A stretch of DNA of 64,000 nt from Candidatus Roseilinea sp. (GCA_025998955.1 AP024676.1:3038001-3102000), one strand, 5' to 3'; numbered from the stretch's first letter, positions 53,257 through 62,502 are shown. A program made the numbers and translations. Notes: generated from the sequence alone by a model not told the origin.

Positions 53257-53732
53257 GCCATCTGCTCCTTCCGTCGCTGCGGCTGCCGTTTGTATAGCGC
53301 CACGCCCACAACGGCGAAGATGACGCGCCAACCCAGGACGAACATCGCGCTGAAGAGCAGCGCCATGCTGGCGAAGGCTAGCAGTACGGTCGGTTGGCCG
53401 AGCAACCAGGCGCGGATGAACAGGCCGGCCGGCGCGGCGTAGAGGAACGCCAGCGCCGAGCGCAGCAAGAGGCGTCCTACTTTCGCCCACGTTGCCGGGC
53501 GGTGCGCTGGATATGCGCCCAACAGCCACGCTAACAACACGAACGGCAGGCCGATCGCTGCGATCTGTTCGAGCGCGCGAAGCGCAGCGTTGGCCATCGC
53601 AGTCATATTGTGGAAGTACTGGCCAGAGACGACGAAAATGGCCACCGCCAGCACATCACCGATCAGCAAAGTGTGTCTATAACTCACGTTACGCAGTCGC
53701 GAACTGACTGCGCGACCATAGAATGGCGACAT
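53253..53732 (-). CDS. DUF3054 membrane protein with its 5' end replaced by an insertion sequence
   Basis: A 159-residue frame with about four membrane segments matching DUF3054 (LLIGDVLAVAIFVVSGQYFH, FVLGWRVIFAVVGVALYKRQ). The first 17 residues (MSPFYGRAVSSRLRNVS) are encoded by the left end of the IS element. Native sequence begins at YRHTLLIGD (53681 downwards). Beyond the other end of the IS, at 54834, a GTG with GGGAGAG upstream encodes Met-Asn-Lys-Leu-Thr-Tyr and joins in frame after removal of the IS and one target copy. The gene may still be expressed from the ATG at 53732 within the IS, but it has lost its native promoter and operon. Confidence 0.8.
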   Translation of the reverse strand: MSPFYGRAVSSRLRNVSYRHTLLIGDVLAVAIFVVSGQYFHNMTAMANAALRALEQIAAIGLPFVLLAWLLGAYPAHRPATWAKVGRLLLRSALAFLYAAPAGLFIRAWLLGQPTVLLAFASMALLFSAMFVLGWRVIFAVVGVALYKRQPQRRKEQMA

Positions 53733-54814
53733 GACACAAGACTTGCTTGACCTGTATAGCGATTATCTGTTGTGCACGTTTGGACAGGCCACGGCAACCG
53801 GGTTGGGTCAAGTGGTCGAAGGGAGCGTCAGCCATGACCAAATCACCCGCTGGCTGAGCGGCCAACAGCGCGGCGGGGCGGCGTTGTGGCAGGTGACGAA
53901 GCGATTTGTGCGGCAGATTCAAAGTGAGGATGGGGTGCTGATCGTGGACGACACGATCAGCGAGAAACCCTACAGCGACGAGAACGACATCGTGTGCTGG
54001 CACTATGATCACACCAGCGGCGAGGTGCTCAAAGGCATCAACCTGATGACGGCGCTGTATCACGTGCCCAGTCGGGGGCTGTCGTTGCCAGTGGAGTTTC
54101 GCTTGATCGCCAAGACCGAGCAGTATGTGGACAAGAAGAGTGGCAAGACCAAGCGCCGAAGTCCGATCACCAAGAATGAGTATTACCGCATGATGCTGCA
54201 ACAAGCGGTGATCAACCAGATTCCCTTCAAATACGTGCTCAACGATGTGTGGTTTGCCGCGGCCGACAACATGAATTTCGTCAAACACAAGCTGAAGAAG
54301 GAGTTTGTCATGCCGCTCAAGGCCAATCGCAAGGTGGCGCTCAGCGCGGACGACAAGCGGCACGGCATCTACGTGCGTGTGGATGAAGTCGTGATCGAAC
54401 CAAACACGGTGCGGCCAGTGTATCTGGAAGATGTGAGCTTCCCGCTGCTTTTGGCCAAGCAAGTCTTTACAAACAAAGATGGCTCTACCGGCGTATTGTT
54501 TCTGGTCACCAGCGACACCACGCTCACCTACGATGGGATCACCTCGCTCTATCAAAAACGATGGACGATCGAACCCTTCCACAAGTCGCTCAAGCAGAAT
54601 GCCGCGCTCGAACGCTCGCCTGCCCACACGGTCACGACGCAGACCAATCACATCTTTGCCAGTTTGTGTGCGTTCATCAAGCTCGAGATGCTCAAGCGTA
54701 AATCCAAGTCGAATCATTTTGCCTTGAAATCGCATTTGTATCTGCACGCCGTTCAATCAGCTTTTGACGCCCTGCGCCAGCTGCAGCCCGTCACACTGGC
54801 TGCGTAACGTGAGT
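53682..54814. mobile_element. Complete insertion sequence, 1133 bp, IS4/IS701-like
   Basis: The ends are perfect 15-bp inverted repeats: ACTCACGTTACGCAG (53682-53696) and CTGCGTAACGTGAGT (54800-54814). Both sides carry the direct repeat CTATA (53677-53681 and 54815-54819), a 5-bp target duplication that shows a single, fairly recent insertion. The only gene is the transposase on the + strand, opposite to the host operon. It interrupts the DUF3054 gene and separates it from fbpC. Confidence 0.93.
53731..54807 (+). CDS. Transposase, IS4/IS701-like DDE type
   Basis: A 358-residue DDE transposase, intact. The first catalytic Asp is in LIVDDTISEKPYSDENDIV, the second region in YVLNDVWFAAADNMNFVKHK, and the YREK-like catalytic Glu in LYQKRWTIEPFHKSLKQ. 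The DDTISEKPYSDENDIVCWHY pattern is typical of IS701-like enzymes of the IS4 superfamily. The 5-bp duplication is not the usual YTAR tetranucleotide of IS701, so the exact family is uncertain. ATG 53731 lies 35 bp inside the left end. A decayed relative lies at 35153-35213. Confidence 0.93.
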   Translation: MTQDLLDLYSDYLLCTFGQATATGLGQVVEGSVSHDQITRWLSGQQRGGAALWQVTKRFVRQIQSEDGVLIVDDTISEKPYSDENDIVCWHYDHTSGEVLKGINLMTALYHVPSRGLSLPVEFRLIAKTEQYVDKKSGKTKRRSPITKNEYYRMMLQQAVINQIPFKYVLNDVWFAAADNMNFVKHKLKKEFVMPLKANRKVALSADDKRHGIYVRVDEVVIEPNTVRPVYLEDVSFPLLLAKQVFTNKDGSTGVLFLVTSDTTLTYDGITSLYQKRWTIEPFHKSLKQNAALERSPAHTVTTQTNHIFASLCAFIKLEMLKRKSKSNHFALKSHLYLHAVQSAFDALRQLQPVTLAA

Positions 54815-54834
54815 CTATAAGTCAGCTTGTTCAC
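54815..54834 (-). pseudogene. Separated native 5' end of the DUF3054 gene
   Basis: GTG 54834 with GGGAGAG just upstream encodes the first residues (Met-Asn-Lys-Leu-Thr-Tyr-Arg), which read directly into RHTLLIGDVLAV at 53676 once the IS and one CTATA copy are removed. It starts 21 bp after the fbpC stop, so the ancestral gene was the next gene of that operon. Confidence 0.8.
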
Positions 54835-54855
54835 GAATGCTCTCCCTGACTGCTA

Positions 54856-55923
54856 CTACAAAGTTTCTGTCGTCCCGTCGCTTCGCCACTCGAATGCCCG
54901 CACCGGCCCGCGCAGGCGCACGCTGACGCGCGTGCCGGCCGGCAATGCTGATACACCATCCGTGCGTGCAAGCAAGCGCTCATTGCCATCCAGACACAAC
55001 GACAACAACTGGTCGTGTCCAAAGTAGAGGACGTGCGCGACGTAGGCGCGTCCCTCTGGGTCGGTAAACACTTCTAACGCTTCAGGGCGGATGAACAACT
55101 GCACGCGGCCCTGCGCCGGCAACTCTAGCGCCACGCGACCGAATACGCATTCGGCATACGCTCCATGAGCGTGCGCCGGCAAGAAGTTCGCCTCGCCGAG
55201 GAAGCGCGCCACAAACGGCGAAGCCGGGTGGGCGTACAGTTGGCGCGGCGTCCCCGTCTGCACGATGCGCCCATGCTGCATCACGGCCAGCGCGTCGGCC
55301 AAGCTGAGCGCCTCCTCACGGTCATGCGTGACGAACAGGGCAGCCACGCCGCTGCGCTTCAGCACGCCGCGCACTTCCTCGCGCAAGGCGACGCGCAGCG
55401 CATGGTCGAGGTTGGAGAACGGCTCGTCCAGCAAGAGCAACTGCGGCTGGGGCGCAAGCGCACGGGCCAGCGCGACGCGCTGCTGTTGCCCGCCGGAGAG
55501 CTCATGCGGGTAGCGCTGAGCTAGATCGCCTAACTGCACCTGATCGAGCGCGGCCATCGTCCGTGCCAGCGCCTCTGCCTTGTCTACGCCGTGTAACCCG
55601 AAAGCGACGTTGGCGGCCACGGTCATGTGGGGGAAAAGCGCGTAGTCTTGAAAGACCATCCCGACGCGGCGCTTCTCCGGCGGCGTGTTCACCCCCGGCC
55701 CAAAGACGGTGCGGTCACCGATGGCAATGGATGCCTCTGGATCGGGCTCCGGCGTCTCCAAGCCGTTGATCAAGCGCAACAGCGTAGTTTTGCCGCAGCC
55801 GCTAGGGCCGAGCAGCACGACGATCTGTCCCGGCTCAACATCCAGTGACGCCTGGTAAACCGCGTACACGTCCTGGGCGGTGAAGCGCTTAGAGACATTT
55901 CGGACGCGCAACGCCGGCGTCAT
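54856..55923 (-). CDS. fbpC: Ferric iron ABC transporter ATP-binding protein
   Basis: A 355-residue ATPase of the FbpC/spermidine-iron group. Walker A is GPSGCGKTTLLRLI, the signature LSGGQQQRVALARAL, Walker B LLLLDEPFSNLD, and the H-loop FVTHDREEALSLAD. The C-terminal region (about residues 240-355) is a TOBE-type regulatory domain. ATG 55923 overlaps the permease stop (ATGA) and fixes the start; the frame runs 48 codons further upstream as a shadow. It energises import of ferric iron together with FbpB and FbpA. Confidence 0.92.
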   Translation of the reverse strand: MTPALRVRNVSKRFTAQDVYAVYQASLDVEPGQIVVLLGPSGCGKTTLLRLINGLETPEPDPEASIAIGDRTVFGPGVNTPPEKRRVGMVFQDYALFPHMTVAANVAFGLHGVDKAEALARTMAALDQVQLGDLAQRYPHELSGGQQQRVALARALAPQPQLLLLDEPFSNLDHALRVALREEVRGVLKRSGVAALFVTHDREEALSLADALAVMQHGRIVQTGTPRQLYAHPASPFVARFLGEANFLPAHAHGAYAECVFGRVALELPAQGRVQLFIRPEALEVFTDPEGRAYVAHVLYFGHDQLLSLCLDGNERLLARTDGVSALPAGTRVSVRLRGPVRAFEWRSDGTTETL

Positions 55924-57623
55924 AGATACGTTCCCTCTCCAGAGTGCGCGCCAGCGCGCGAGAGGTGAATGAGCAGCAACGCCGGCCCGACGCTGGCCAG
56001 CACGATGGTGAGCGCCGGCAACGCCGCGGCTTGCCAGGCCGACTCCGAGGCCAGCATATACGTCCACACCGACAAGGTCTCCATGCCGAACGGACGAAGG
56101 AACATGGTGACCGGCAGCTCCTTCAGGGTATCCACGAACACGAGCAACAATGCCGCTAGGACGCCCGTGCGCACCAATGGCAAATGAATGCGGGTCAGCA
56201 CGCGCGCCGGCGCAGCGCCTAAGCTGCGCGCCGCCATCTCCATGTTCGGCGTCACCTTCTCCAGGCTGGCTTCAACGCCGCTGAAGCCGATGGCCAGGAA
56301 GCGCACCAGGTAGGCATACATCAACCCAAATGCCGATGCGCTCAGCAGCACCGCGCCGCCCGTCCAGCCCAGCACGGTCTCGTTCAGCGGCGCGAGCAAG
56401 AGCAACACGCCCAACGCAACCACTGCGCCAGGCATGGCATAGCCAAGCGTAGCCAGGCGGGCAAGGAAGCGCGTCCCGGCCTGGGCTTCGGCACGTGACC
56501 CGCGCGGGCGCACGGCATACGCCATCGCCAACGCAACAGCGACGACGATCAATGCTGCGCCCAGCGAGAGGGTAAGCGTGTTGAACAGATACTGGCCGAA
56601 CACTGCATCGAGCGTGCCCGGTTCAGCGCTCGTCACTTCGGCAATTGCCCACTGCACGAGCTGGGCAACCGGCAACCCAAACGCCACAAACAACAGCGCC
56701 AATGGGCCAACGAGCGCTGCTACAGCGCGCCAGCCGTGCAGGCGAATCGGCGCGATGGGCCGCGATTGACTGCCGAGCTGGTAGTAGCGCGCGTGACTGC
56801 GCAGCCGGCGCTCGGCCAGCACAACGCCCAGCGCGATCAACATCAGCAGCGACGCGAGTTGTACGGCAGCGTCGCGGTCCATCTGCACAACCCACAGCCG
56901 GACGACGCCTTCGCTGAGTGTGACGACGTTGAAGTAGCGCACCACGGCGAAGTCGGTGAGCGTTTCCATCAGCACCAGCGCTACGCCGGCGGCCAGCGAT
57001 GGCCGCGCCAAGGGCAGCGCCACGCGCCAGAAGATCACCCGGTTGCCCAGGCCGGCGGCGCGCGCTGCGTCGCGCTGCATGGCCGATTGATCCCGGAACG
57101 CGGCTCGCGCCAGCAAATACACGTAGGGGTAAAGCGTCAGGCTGAGCACGAAGATCGCGCCGGGCAGCGAGCGAAACTCCGGCAGCTCGAGATCTGGACC
57201 GAACCAGGCGCGCAGCTGTGTTTGAAACGGCCCGGCGTAGTCGAACAGCGACATGGCGACGTAGCCCAGGATATAGCCGGGAATCGCGATGGGCAACACC
57301 AGCAGCCATTCGAGTAGGCGCGCACCGGGAAAGGCATATGTTGTCACCAGCCAGGCCAACGACGCCCCGATTGCCAGCGTCGTTGCGCCGACGCCGAGCA
57401 TAAGAAGCACTGTGTTCAGCAGCATCTCCGGTAGCAGCGTGCTCCACAGGTGAGACCAGATTTCGCCATCCAGGCGCAGCCAGGTCAGCGCCAGTCCGAT
57501 TAATGGCAACAATACCAACAGGGCAGGGAGCGCTGCTGCTAACGAACCGGCGTTGAAGGCCGGTCGTCCCCAGCTATCTATAGCGACGCGCCCCAACCGG
57601 GGAGGTGCACTTACACGTTCCAA
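55920..57623 (-). CDS. fbpB: Ferric iron ABC transporter permease, two-module type
   Basis: A 567-residue permease with two homologous halves of about six membrane segments each, as in FbpB/SfuB/ThiP. Each half has an EAA-like loop: DAARAAGLGNRVIFWRVALP in the first and ARSLGAAPARVLTRIHLPLV in the second. These face the ATPase. The stop overlaps fbpC's start (ATGA). The upstream gap to fbpA is about 97 bp. ATG 57623 has no clear ribosome site, and a later start at about residue 17 is conceivable. Confidence 0.92.
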   Translation of the reverse strand: MERVSAPPRLGRVAIDSWGRPAFNAGSLAAALPALLVLLPLIGLALTWLRLDGEIWSHLWSTLLPEMLLNTVLLMLGVGATTLAIGASLAWLVTTYAFPGARLLEWLLVLPIAIPGYILGYVAMSLFDYAGPFQTQLRAWFGPDLELPEFRSLPGAIFVLSLTLYPYVYLLARAAFRDQSAMQRDAARAAGLGNRVIFWRVALPLARPSLAAGVALVLMETLTDFAVVRYFNVVTLSEGVVRLWVVQMDRDAAVQLASLLMLIALGVVLAERRLRSHARYYQLGSQSRPIAPIRLHGWRAVAALVGPLALLFVAFGLPVAQLVQWAIAEVTSAEPGTLDAVFGQYLFNTLTLSLGAALIVVAVALAMAYAVRPRGSRAEAQAGTRFLARLATLGYAMPGAVVALGVLLLLAPLNETVLGWTGGAVLLSASAFGLMYAYLVRFLAIGFSGVEASLEKVTPNMEMAARSLGAAPARVLTRIHLPLVRTGVLAALLLVFVDTLKELPVTMFLRPFGMETLSVWTYMLASESAWQAAALPALTIVLASVGPALLLIHLSRAGAHSGEGTYL

Positions 57624-57720
57624 GTCGAATCTTCCAGAGCAAATGATTTTACGGCGTCAGGCAGGGTCAAGCTGCATGCCTACCCTGCCTGGAAGAGGAC
57701 TGCGCCGACGAGGTGGAGGA

Positions 57721-58755
57721 TTACTTGTAGCCAACGCGTTCGAGCAGCTTGATGGCCTGCGCTTGCAGGGGCCCGTATTGCGGTAGCGAGGCCAGGTCAG
57801 CCTTGAACGTGCCGAATCCTTTCAGCACCTCAGCCGGCTGGACGGAAGGGTTGGCCGGATACTCGCTATTGCCGCCGGGCAGGCCGGCTACGCCGGGATC
57901 TTGGCCGCGTGTGGCCAGCCACTCAAGCAGCCTGATGGCGTTCTCGCGGTTGGGCGCGTTGGCCGTCACGCCTGCGCCGGAGAAATTGACCTGCACGCCG
58001 CGATCGGCTTGATTGGCCCAGAACAGCTTGACCGGGAAGTTGGGATCGGACTTCAGTTTGTTTCCCAGGTAGTAATGATTGGTGATGCCTACATCGCACT
58101 TGCCGGCGGCGATGGTCTCCAGGATACGCGTGTCGCTATCAATGAAGGTCGGGCGATTGGCCACCCAGCCACGCAGCACCCGCTCGGTCTGCTGCTCGCC
58201 GTTGTTGGCAATCATGCTGGCGACCAGCGAGACGGTGTAAATGTGCGTCGCAGGGCGCATGCACAACCGGCCACGCCACTTCCGGTCGGCCAGCGCCTCA
58301 TAGGTCGAAAGTTCTTCCGGCTTGACCTTGGCGGGGTTGTACATCAGGGTGCGATAGCGCAACGACAGCGCATACCAGCGACCTTCGGGATCGCGCAGCT
58401 CCGCCGGGATGACCGTCTTCAGCACATCCGACTGAATGGGCTGCAGCAGCCCTTCCTTGGCAGCGATCTGCAGCGTCCCAACATCAATCACGAAGAACAC
58501 ATCGGCCGGCGTCTGCGGTCCCTCGGCGCGCAGCCGTTCCAACAGCGCTTGCGTCGAGGCGTTAGATAGGCGGACTTGGATGCCGGTCTCGCGCGTAAAC
58601 TCGGCGAAGACCTTCTCGAGCGCGCCGTAGTGCCGCGCCGAATACACGTTGACTATCTTCGTCTGCGCAACCGTCGCTGTGGGTTGCATCAGACTCAACG
58701 AAGCCACCGCCAGCGCACCGGCGATGGGCGTAAGCAAGAACTTGCGTCTATTCAC
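57721..58755 (-). CDS. fbpA: Ferric iron ABC transporter substrate-binding protein
   Basis: A 344-residue exported protein. The start is GTG 58755 (AGGAG at the right distance), giving NRRKFLLTPIAGALAVASL, a possible Tat-type signal with paired Arg; no lipobox Cys is seen. The binding domain has IVNVYSARHYGALEKVFAEF, the ligand loop ATHIYTVSLVASMIANNG, and the adjacent Tyr-Tyr iron ligands in CDVGITNHYYLGNKL. These are the hallmark of FbpA-type proteins. It binds Fe3+ outside the membrane and hands it to FbpB. A promoter with TTGCAT-18-TATAAG lies upstream. Confidence 0.92.
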   Translation of the reverse strand: MNRRKFLLTPIAGALAVASLSLMQPTATVAQTKIVNVYSARHYGALEKVFAEFTRETGIQVRLSNASTQALLERLRAEGPQTPADVFFVIDVGTLQIAAKEGLLQPIQSDVLKTVIPAELRDPEGRWYALSLRYRTLMYNPAKVKPEELSTYEALADRKWRGRLCMRPATHIYTVSLVASMIANNGEQQTERVLRGWVANRPTFIDSDTRILETIAAGKCDVGITNHYYLGNKLKSDPNFPVKLFWANQADRGVQVNFSGAGVTANAPNRENAIRLLEWLATRGQDPGVAGLPGGNSEYPANPSVQPAEVLKGFGTFKADLASLPQYGPLQAQAIKLLERVGYK

Positions 58756-58821
58756 GTCGCTTTCTCCTGTTTGCTCCAGATGTAATTCATCGTCAAGGCA
58801 GTTCGGCCTCAACTTTCAAGA

Positions 58822-58851
58822 CTTATACCCACGCGGACAGGCAAAATGCAA
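58822..58851 (-). promoter_or_regulatory. Promoter of fbpABC (TTGCAT - 18 - TATAAG)
   Basis: On the minus strand TTGCAT (58846-58851) is followed after 18 bp by TATAAG (58822-58827). The GTG start with AGGAG lies about 65 bp downstream, so this operon has a normal leader, unlike the leaderless genes. Confidence 0.45.
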
Positions 58852-58942
58852 CACACGCGGTCAAGTGCAATGTTTGACCACGCTCACGACGCAGAATTAA
58901 CCGGGTTTAACGTTCGGGCGACTATGGATCAACACTGTCTGT

Positions 58943-60244
58943 TCAGTCGTAGCGCGTGCTGTCCGGCGTCGGATATTTGGCGCCGGCGTCGTCCAGCACC
59001 AGCACCCAATCCGGCCAGATGCGCGGCGGGGTGAACTCGCGCGGGCCGTCGTTCTTGACGCGACCGGCGCGATGAGCCGCGCCGGTGCGTGGGTCGTACC
59101 AGTGGACATCCAGCATCTCGCCGCGCAACTTGCTCAGATCCACCGTCACCGGCTTTATCGTTGGGCAATACACAAAAGCGTAGCTGCCATCCACATCGCG
59201 CGTGGCCTGCACGTGATGGACACCTGTGCCAGCCTCGCCGACGATGAGCGATGGATCGGGAATGCGCGAGAGGAACGGGCGGCTCTCGATCAGTCGCCTG
59301 GCATGCTGCATCTGGCCCGAGCCAGGGAAGTGCATTGCTTCTTGCCAGGTGTGACGGCAGAAACTCTTCGGGGGCCGGCCGAGGGTGAAGAATTGCCAGA
59401 TCGGGTGACAGCCGTAGGTATGGCCGTGCGCGCCGGCGAACAGCGCCCAGTACAGGCTCTTGCGATTGTCGTAAGCCTCGATATAGCCGTTCTCGATGTT
59501 GAAAGCGGCAGGATGGTCTTCGTAGGCCGGCTCACCATCCATACATGGTTTGGTCGGCGTCAGCGCATAGTCGCGCGCGATGCACTGCCAGTTCGGCGTG
59601 TTGCGCGCGTGGCCGCTCTGGCACATGTTGAAGTCGAGCCAGTCGGCCGCGTGCCAGTCGTCCGCCGACGATCGCCCGCCCACCGGGTGAAAGGTGATCA
59701 GATGACGCCCTGCATCGCCGGCGCGCAGCCCGGCCGCCATGGCGTTCAAGATGTCGCGATGCTCCGGCTTCTCGATTGGCCGGTCACCGCCCAAGATCCA
59801 GATGATCGGCTTATCCCGGTAGCGCCGGCCCAGGAACTCACCATAGAGGCGCGCATTTTCAGGCGTGAAGATTTCCGGCCCGACACCCCACTTCACATTC
59901 CACTTGTCGCCCCAGGTGGGCAACAGGCCACACCACATGCCCAGAGACGCCATGACGTTGATGATGTAATCCACGTGCTCGAAGTAGGCTTCGTTCGGGC
60001 GCGTCGGATCGTTGTCAATCAGCGGTCGGTGGCCATAGGGATTAGGATCGTTCAGGCCGTCCTCCTCGGCCAACACGACCGACTGCATCACAGTAAAGCC
60101 CTTGGCGGCACGGTCACGCAAGAACCACTCGGCCTCGCTGCGGTTGAGGCGATGGAAGATCTCCCAAGTGGTGTCGCCGAGGTAGAAGAAGGGCTTGCCG
60201 TCTTCGTGAACCAGATAGCGTTTATTGGAGCTGATCTTGAGCAT
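58943..60244 (-). CDS. DUF4038-type glycoside hydrolase (GH140-like) with C-terminal collagen-binding-like domain
   Basis: A 433-residue TIM-barrel enzyme without a signal peptide. The start (ISSNKRYLVHEDGKPFFYLG, DTTWEIFHRLNRSEAEWFL) and IWILGGDRPIE, then PCMDGEPAYEDHP, fit the DUF4038/GH140 apiosidase-type group, where an Asp and a Glu act in catalysis. The last 90 residues form the usual accessory beta domain (GSYAFVYCPTIKPVTVDLSK, VHWYDPRTGAA). It would act on apiosyl or other plant-derived glycosides inside the cell. It forms a pair with the next glycosidase gene, about 30 bp apart. Confidence 0.82.
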   Translation of the reverse strand: MLKISSNKRYLVHEDGKPFFYLGDTTWEIFHRLNRSEAEWFLRDRAAKGFTVMQSVVLAEEDGLNDPNPYGHRPLIDNDPTRPNEAYFEHVDYIINVMASLGMWCGLLPTWGDKWNVKWGVGPEIFTPENARLYGEFLGRRYRDKPIIWILGGDRPIEKPEHRDILNAMAAGLRAGDAGRHLITFHPVGGRSSADDWHAADWLDFNMCQSGHARNTPNWQCIARDYALTPTKPCMDGEPAYEDHPAAFNIENGYIEAYDNRKSLYWALFAGAHGHTYGCHPIWQFFTLGRPPKSFCRHTWQEAMHFPGSGQMQHARRLIESRPFLSRIPDPSLIVGEAGTGVHHVQATRDVDGSYAFVYCPTIKPVTVDLSKLRGEMLDVHWYDPRTGAAHRAGRVKNDGPREFTPPRIWPDWVLVLDDAGAKYPTPDSTRYD

Positions 60245-60273
60245 CGCTTAGCGGCAGGGGGGGCTGACCGGCA

Positions 60274-62475
60274 TCAGCGCCGCGCTTCGGGGGACAGGTT
60301 GATCTGCCAGCCGTCATCGCCGGCCACCTGTACGTGATAACCGGAGCCGGCGCGTTCGACGCGAATGTCGAAGTGCGCGTCACCGACGCGCAGCCGCTTT
60401 ACCTCGGCCCAATCCCACGTGGCAGGCAGATTGGGCGTGATCGTGATGGTGCGCTGGGCGGCGCAGGGCTGAATGCCAAGGAAGCACTCAATCGCCGGCG
60501 ACACCAGCCCCAGGTTCGACCACAATTGTAGGAAGCACCAATCGCCGGGCAGCGCTTCGCTGACTGCGCCGGGCGTGCGATAGGAGAACGCGCGCGTCAG
60601 CTTGTTCACAATGACCAGCGCCTGATCGGCAAAGCCGTAGCGCGCAGCCGCTAACGCCAACAAGCCGGTATTGATGCTCATCACATCATGCCGGTCGGGG
60701 TGCAGATACATGCCCCAGGCGTTGCTGAACTCCTCACTCTGCAGCCGGTCGAGGGTGCGTCGAGCCTGCTCCGGCGTCGCCAGACCCACTTCGAGTGGGC
60801 ACAACGTCACCCAATGGCGGAGCAACCAGGGCAGGTCAACGTCGCGCGGCGCATCGGCGTAGCGAGCCAGGTAAGGCGCAAAGCGCTGACGCGCTGCGAC
60901 AAAATGGTCTTGTCGCAGCTCCAGCCATTCCTCTTCGCTTGCCCTCTGCTCCAGCTCGGCGAGGGTATGCTCCACCTCTTGCACGCTGGCGCGCACGTCG
61001 GCAAATAGCCCCTCTTCCTCCAGCCACCACGACTCGCGAATGCAGCGGGCCAGCGCTGCCGCTTTGTCGGCCAGATTCGACAGGTCCTGCGAGCCGCTGG
61101 GGGCGTGGACGATCCGCGCCATGTCGGCGAGGCGAACCAGCGCGTCCCAGGTATACGCCGCAACGTCAATCGCCTCGAAGCCGGCATGCATCTCCACCGT
61201 CTCGACGATGCTCCGCCCACTGGGACACAGATCGCCATCAGGGTCGTGCCGACCGAGCGCGTAGTCCAACAACCCAACCCTACAGAAGGGATACATCTCG
61301 CGCAGGAAGTCGTCGTCACCCGTCCATAGCCAGTATTGATGCACCGCGCGGGTGAATGCAGGCGTCTCGACCATGTTGCCGGCGTTGAACACGACGTTGG
61401 TGGTGCTGAGTTCATGGATGACGCGGCCCGGCTCGCCGGGGTTGTGGCGCTCACTCTGTGACTTGAGCAGGCGTAGCGTGTCGCGCACCAGCTCGAATTG
61501 ACCGCTTTGCAACATCGGCAACGTCGCGTAGGCCGGGTCTATGCCAAACCACCACGGATACTCGGGCAGCCCGGCGCCCACGCCGCGGCCGATGCTCGGC
61601 ACTTCACGCACGAACATCTGGTTGATCAGCTTCGACCAAGCTGCCGCCTGGTTCAACGTGGTGTCCGGCGTGATGAGTTGGCTGGTTTCGAGGATGGCAT
61701 TGCACTGCGCCTGTTTGGCTGCGCGCAGGGCTTCATGGTGCGTGAGCAGGCGGCGATGCGTCGCCAGGGCTTCATCGCGCGATGCCGCCGAGCCGGCAAT
61801 CGCGAAGCGAATGGTTCGAGCATAGACGCCGGCATCCTGCGCAGGCTCTGCACGCAGCCGGTAGACGAAATGCGCCGAGACGCCCTGGCCCTGTGTGCGC
61901 TCGGCAGCCCATAGATCGCCGGTGAATGTAGCGCTCGGCGCAAGATCGGCACCCACCACGCACACCCATGGGTTAGCCGCGTCGGCGAAGACACAACGCG
62001 CCGAAGCATCAACCAGTTCGGCGCGGTCCTGGGCATCGTGCATGCCGGCGCGTTCGCCCAGCCAGGCCGATCGCAGGTCCGAGCGAAAGAGCGCATGCAG
62101 CGACAAGTCGAACGGTTGGGCCGATCGAACGGTGAGCGTGACGAGCAGGCCCTCGACGCCATCCGGCGCGAAGTCTTGGCGGACGATGGTCAGCGCATCG
62201 AGGCAGTATTCGAACTCGACATGCGTGGGATAGGCGCGGCACGCGGTCGCCTCGCTCAACCAGCGCAGCGCACCTTGTGGTGCATCGCTGACGCCGAACC
62301 AAAAGCCGTCGAGCAGCTTGATCGGGTGATCCCACACGCCCCACATCTCGCCGGGCACATGGCCACCTTCAGGATCGGGGAATAGGCCATGCTGATTACA
62401 GATGACATAGACGCGGTCGCCGCAAGTAGCGATGGGATCGGACAGGCGATGGGTTTTGGATTGTGGTGCAATCAT
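60274..62475 (-). CDS. (alpha/alpha)6-barrel glycoside hydrolase, glycogen-debranching/GH78-like
   Basis: A 733-residue cytoplasmic protein. An N-terminal beta-sandwich (to about residue 260) precedes a helical-barrel catalytic domain (GLPEYPWWFGIDPAYATLPM, GRVIHELSTTNVVFNAGNMV, ETPAFTRAVHQYWLWTGDDD, MHAGFEAIDVAAYTWDALVR, RHDVMSINTGLLALAAARYG). A C-terminal beta domain follows (ITITPNLPATWDWAEVKRLR). The layout fits amylo-1,6-glucosidase C-terminal or alpha-L-rhamnosidase-like enzymes. The substrate is uncertain. With the GH140-like neighbour it may degrade a branched plant or microbial glycan. Confidence 0.78.
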   Translation of the reverse strand: MIAPQSKTHRLSDPIATCGDRVYVICNQHGLFPDPEGGHVPGEMWGVWDHPIKLLDGFWFGVSDAPQGALRWLSEATACRAYPTHVEFEYCLDALTIVRQDFAPDGVEGLLVTLTVRSAQPFDLSLHALFRSDLRSAWLGERAGMHDAQDRAELVDASARCVFADAANPWVCVVGADLAPSATFTGDLWAAERTQGQGVSAHFVYRLRAEPAQDAGVYARTIRFAIAGSAASRDEALATHRRLLTHHEALRAAKQAQCNAILETSQLITPDTTLNQAAAWSKLINQMFVREVPSIGRGVGAGLPEYPWWFGIDPAYATLPMLQSGQFELVRDTLRLLKSQSERHNPGEPGRVIHELSTTNVVFNAGNMVETPAFTRAVHQYWLWTGDDDFLREMYPFCRVGLLDYALGRHDPDGDLCPSGRSIVETVEMHAGFEAIDVAAYTWDALVRLADMARIVHAPSGSQDLSNLADKAAALARCIRESWWLEEEGLFADVRASVQEVEHTLAELEQRASEEEWLELRQDHFVAARQRFAPYLARYADAPRDVDLPWLLRHWVTLCPLEVGLATPEQARRTLDRLQSEEFSNAWGMYLHPDRHDVMSINTGLLALAAARYGFADQALVIVNKLTRAFSYRTPGAVSEALPGDWCFLQLWSNLGLVSPAIECFLGIQPCAAQRTITITPNLPATWDWAEVKRLRVGDAHFDIRVERAGSGYHVQVAGDDGWQINLSPEARR

Positions 62476-62502
62476 CAGGGCGCAGAGAATGATGATACCG
62501 CT

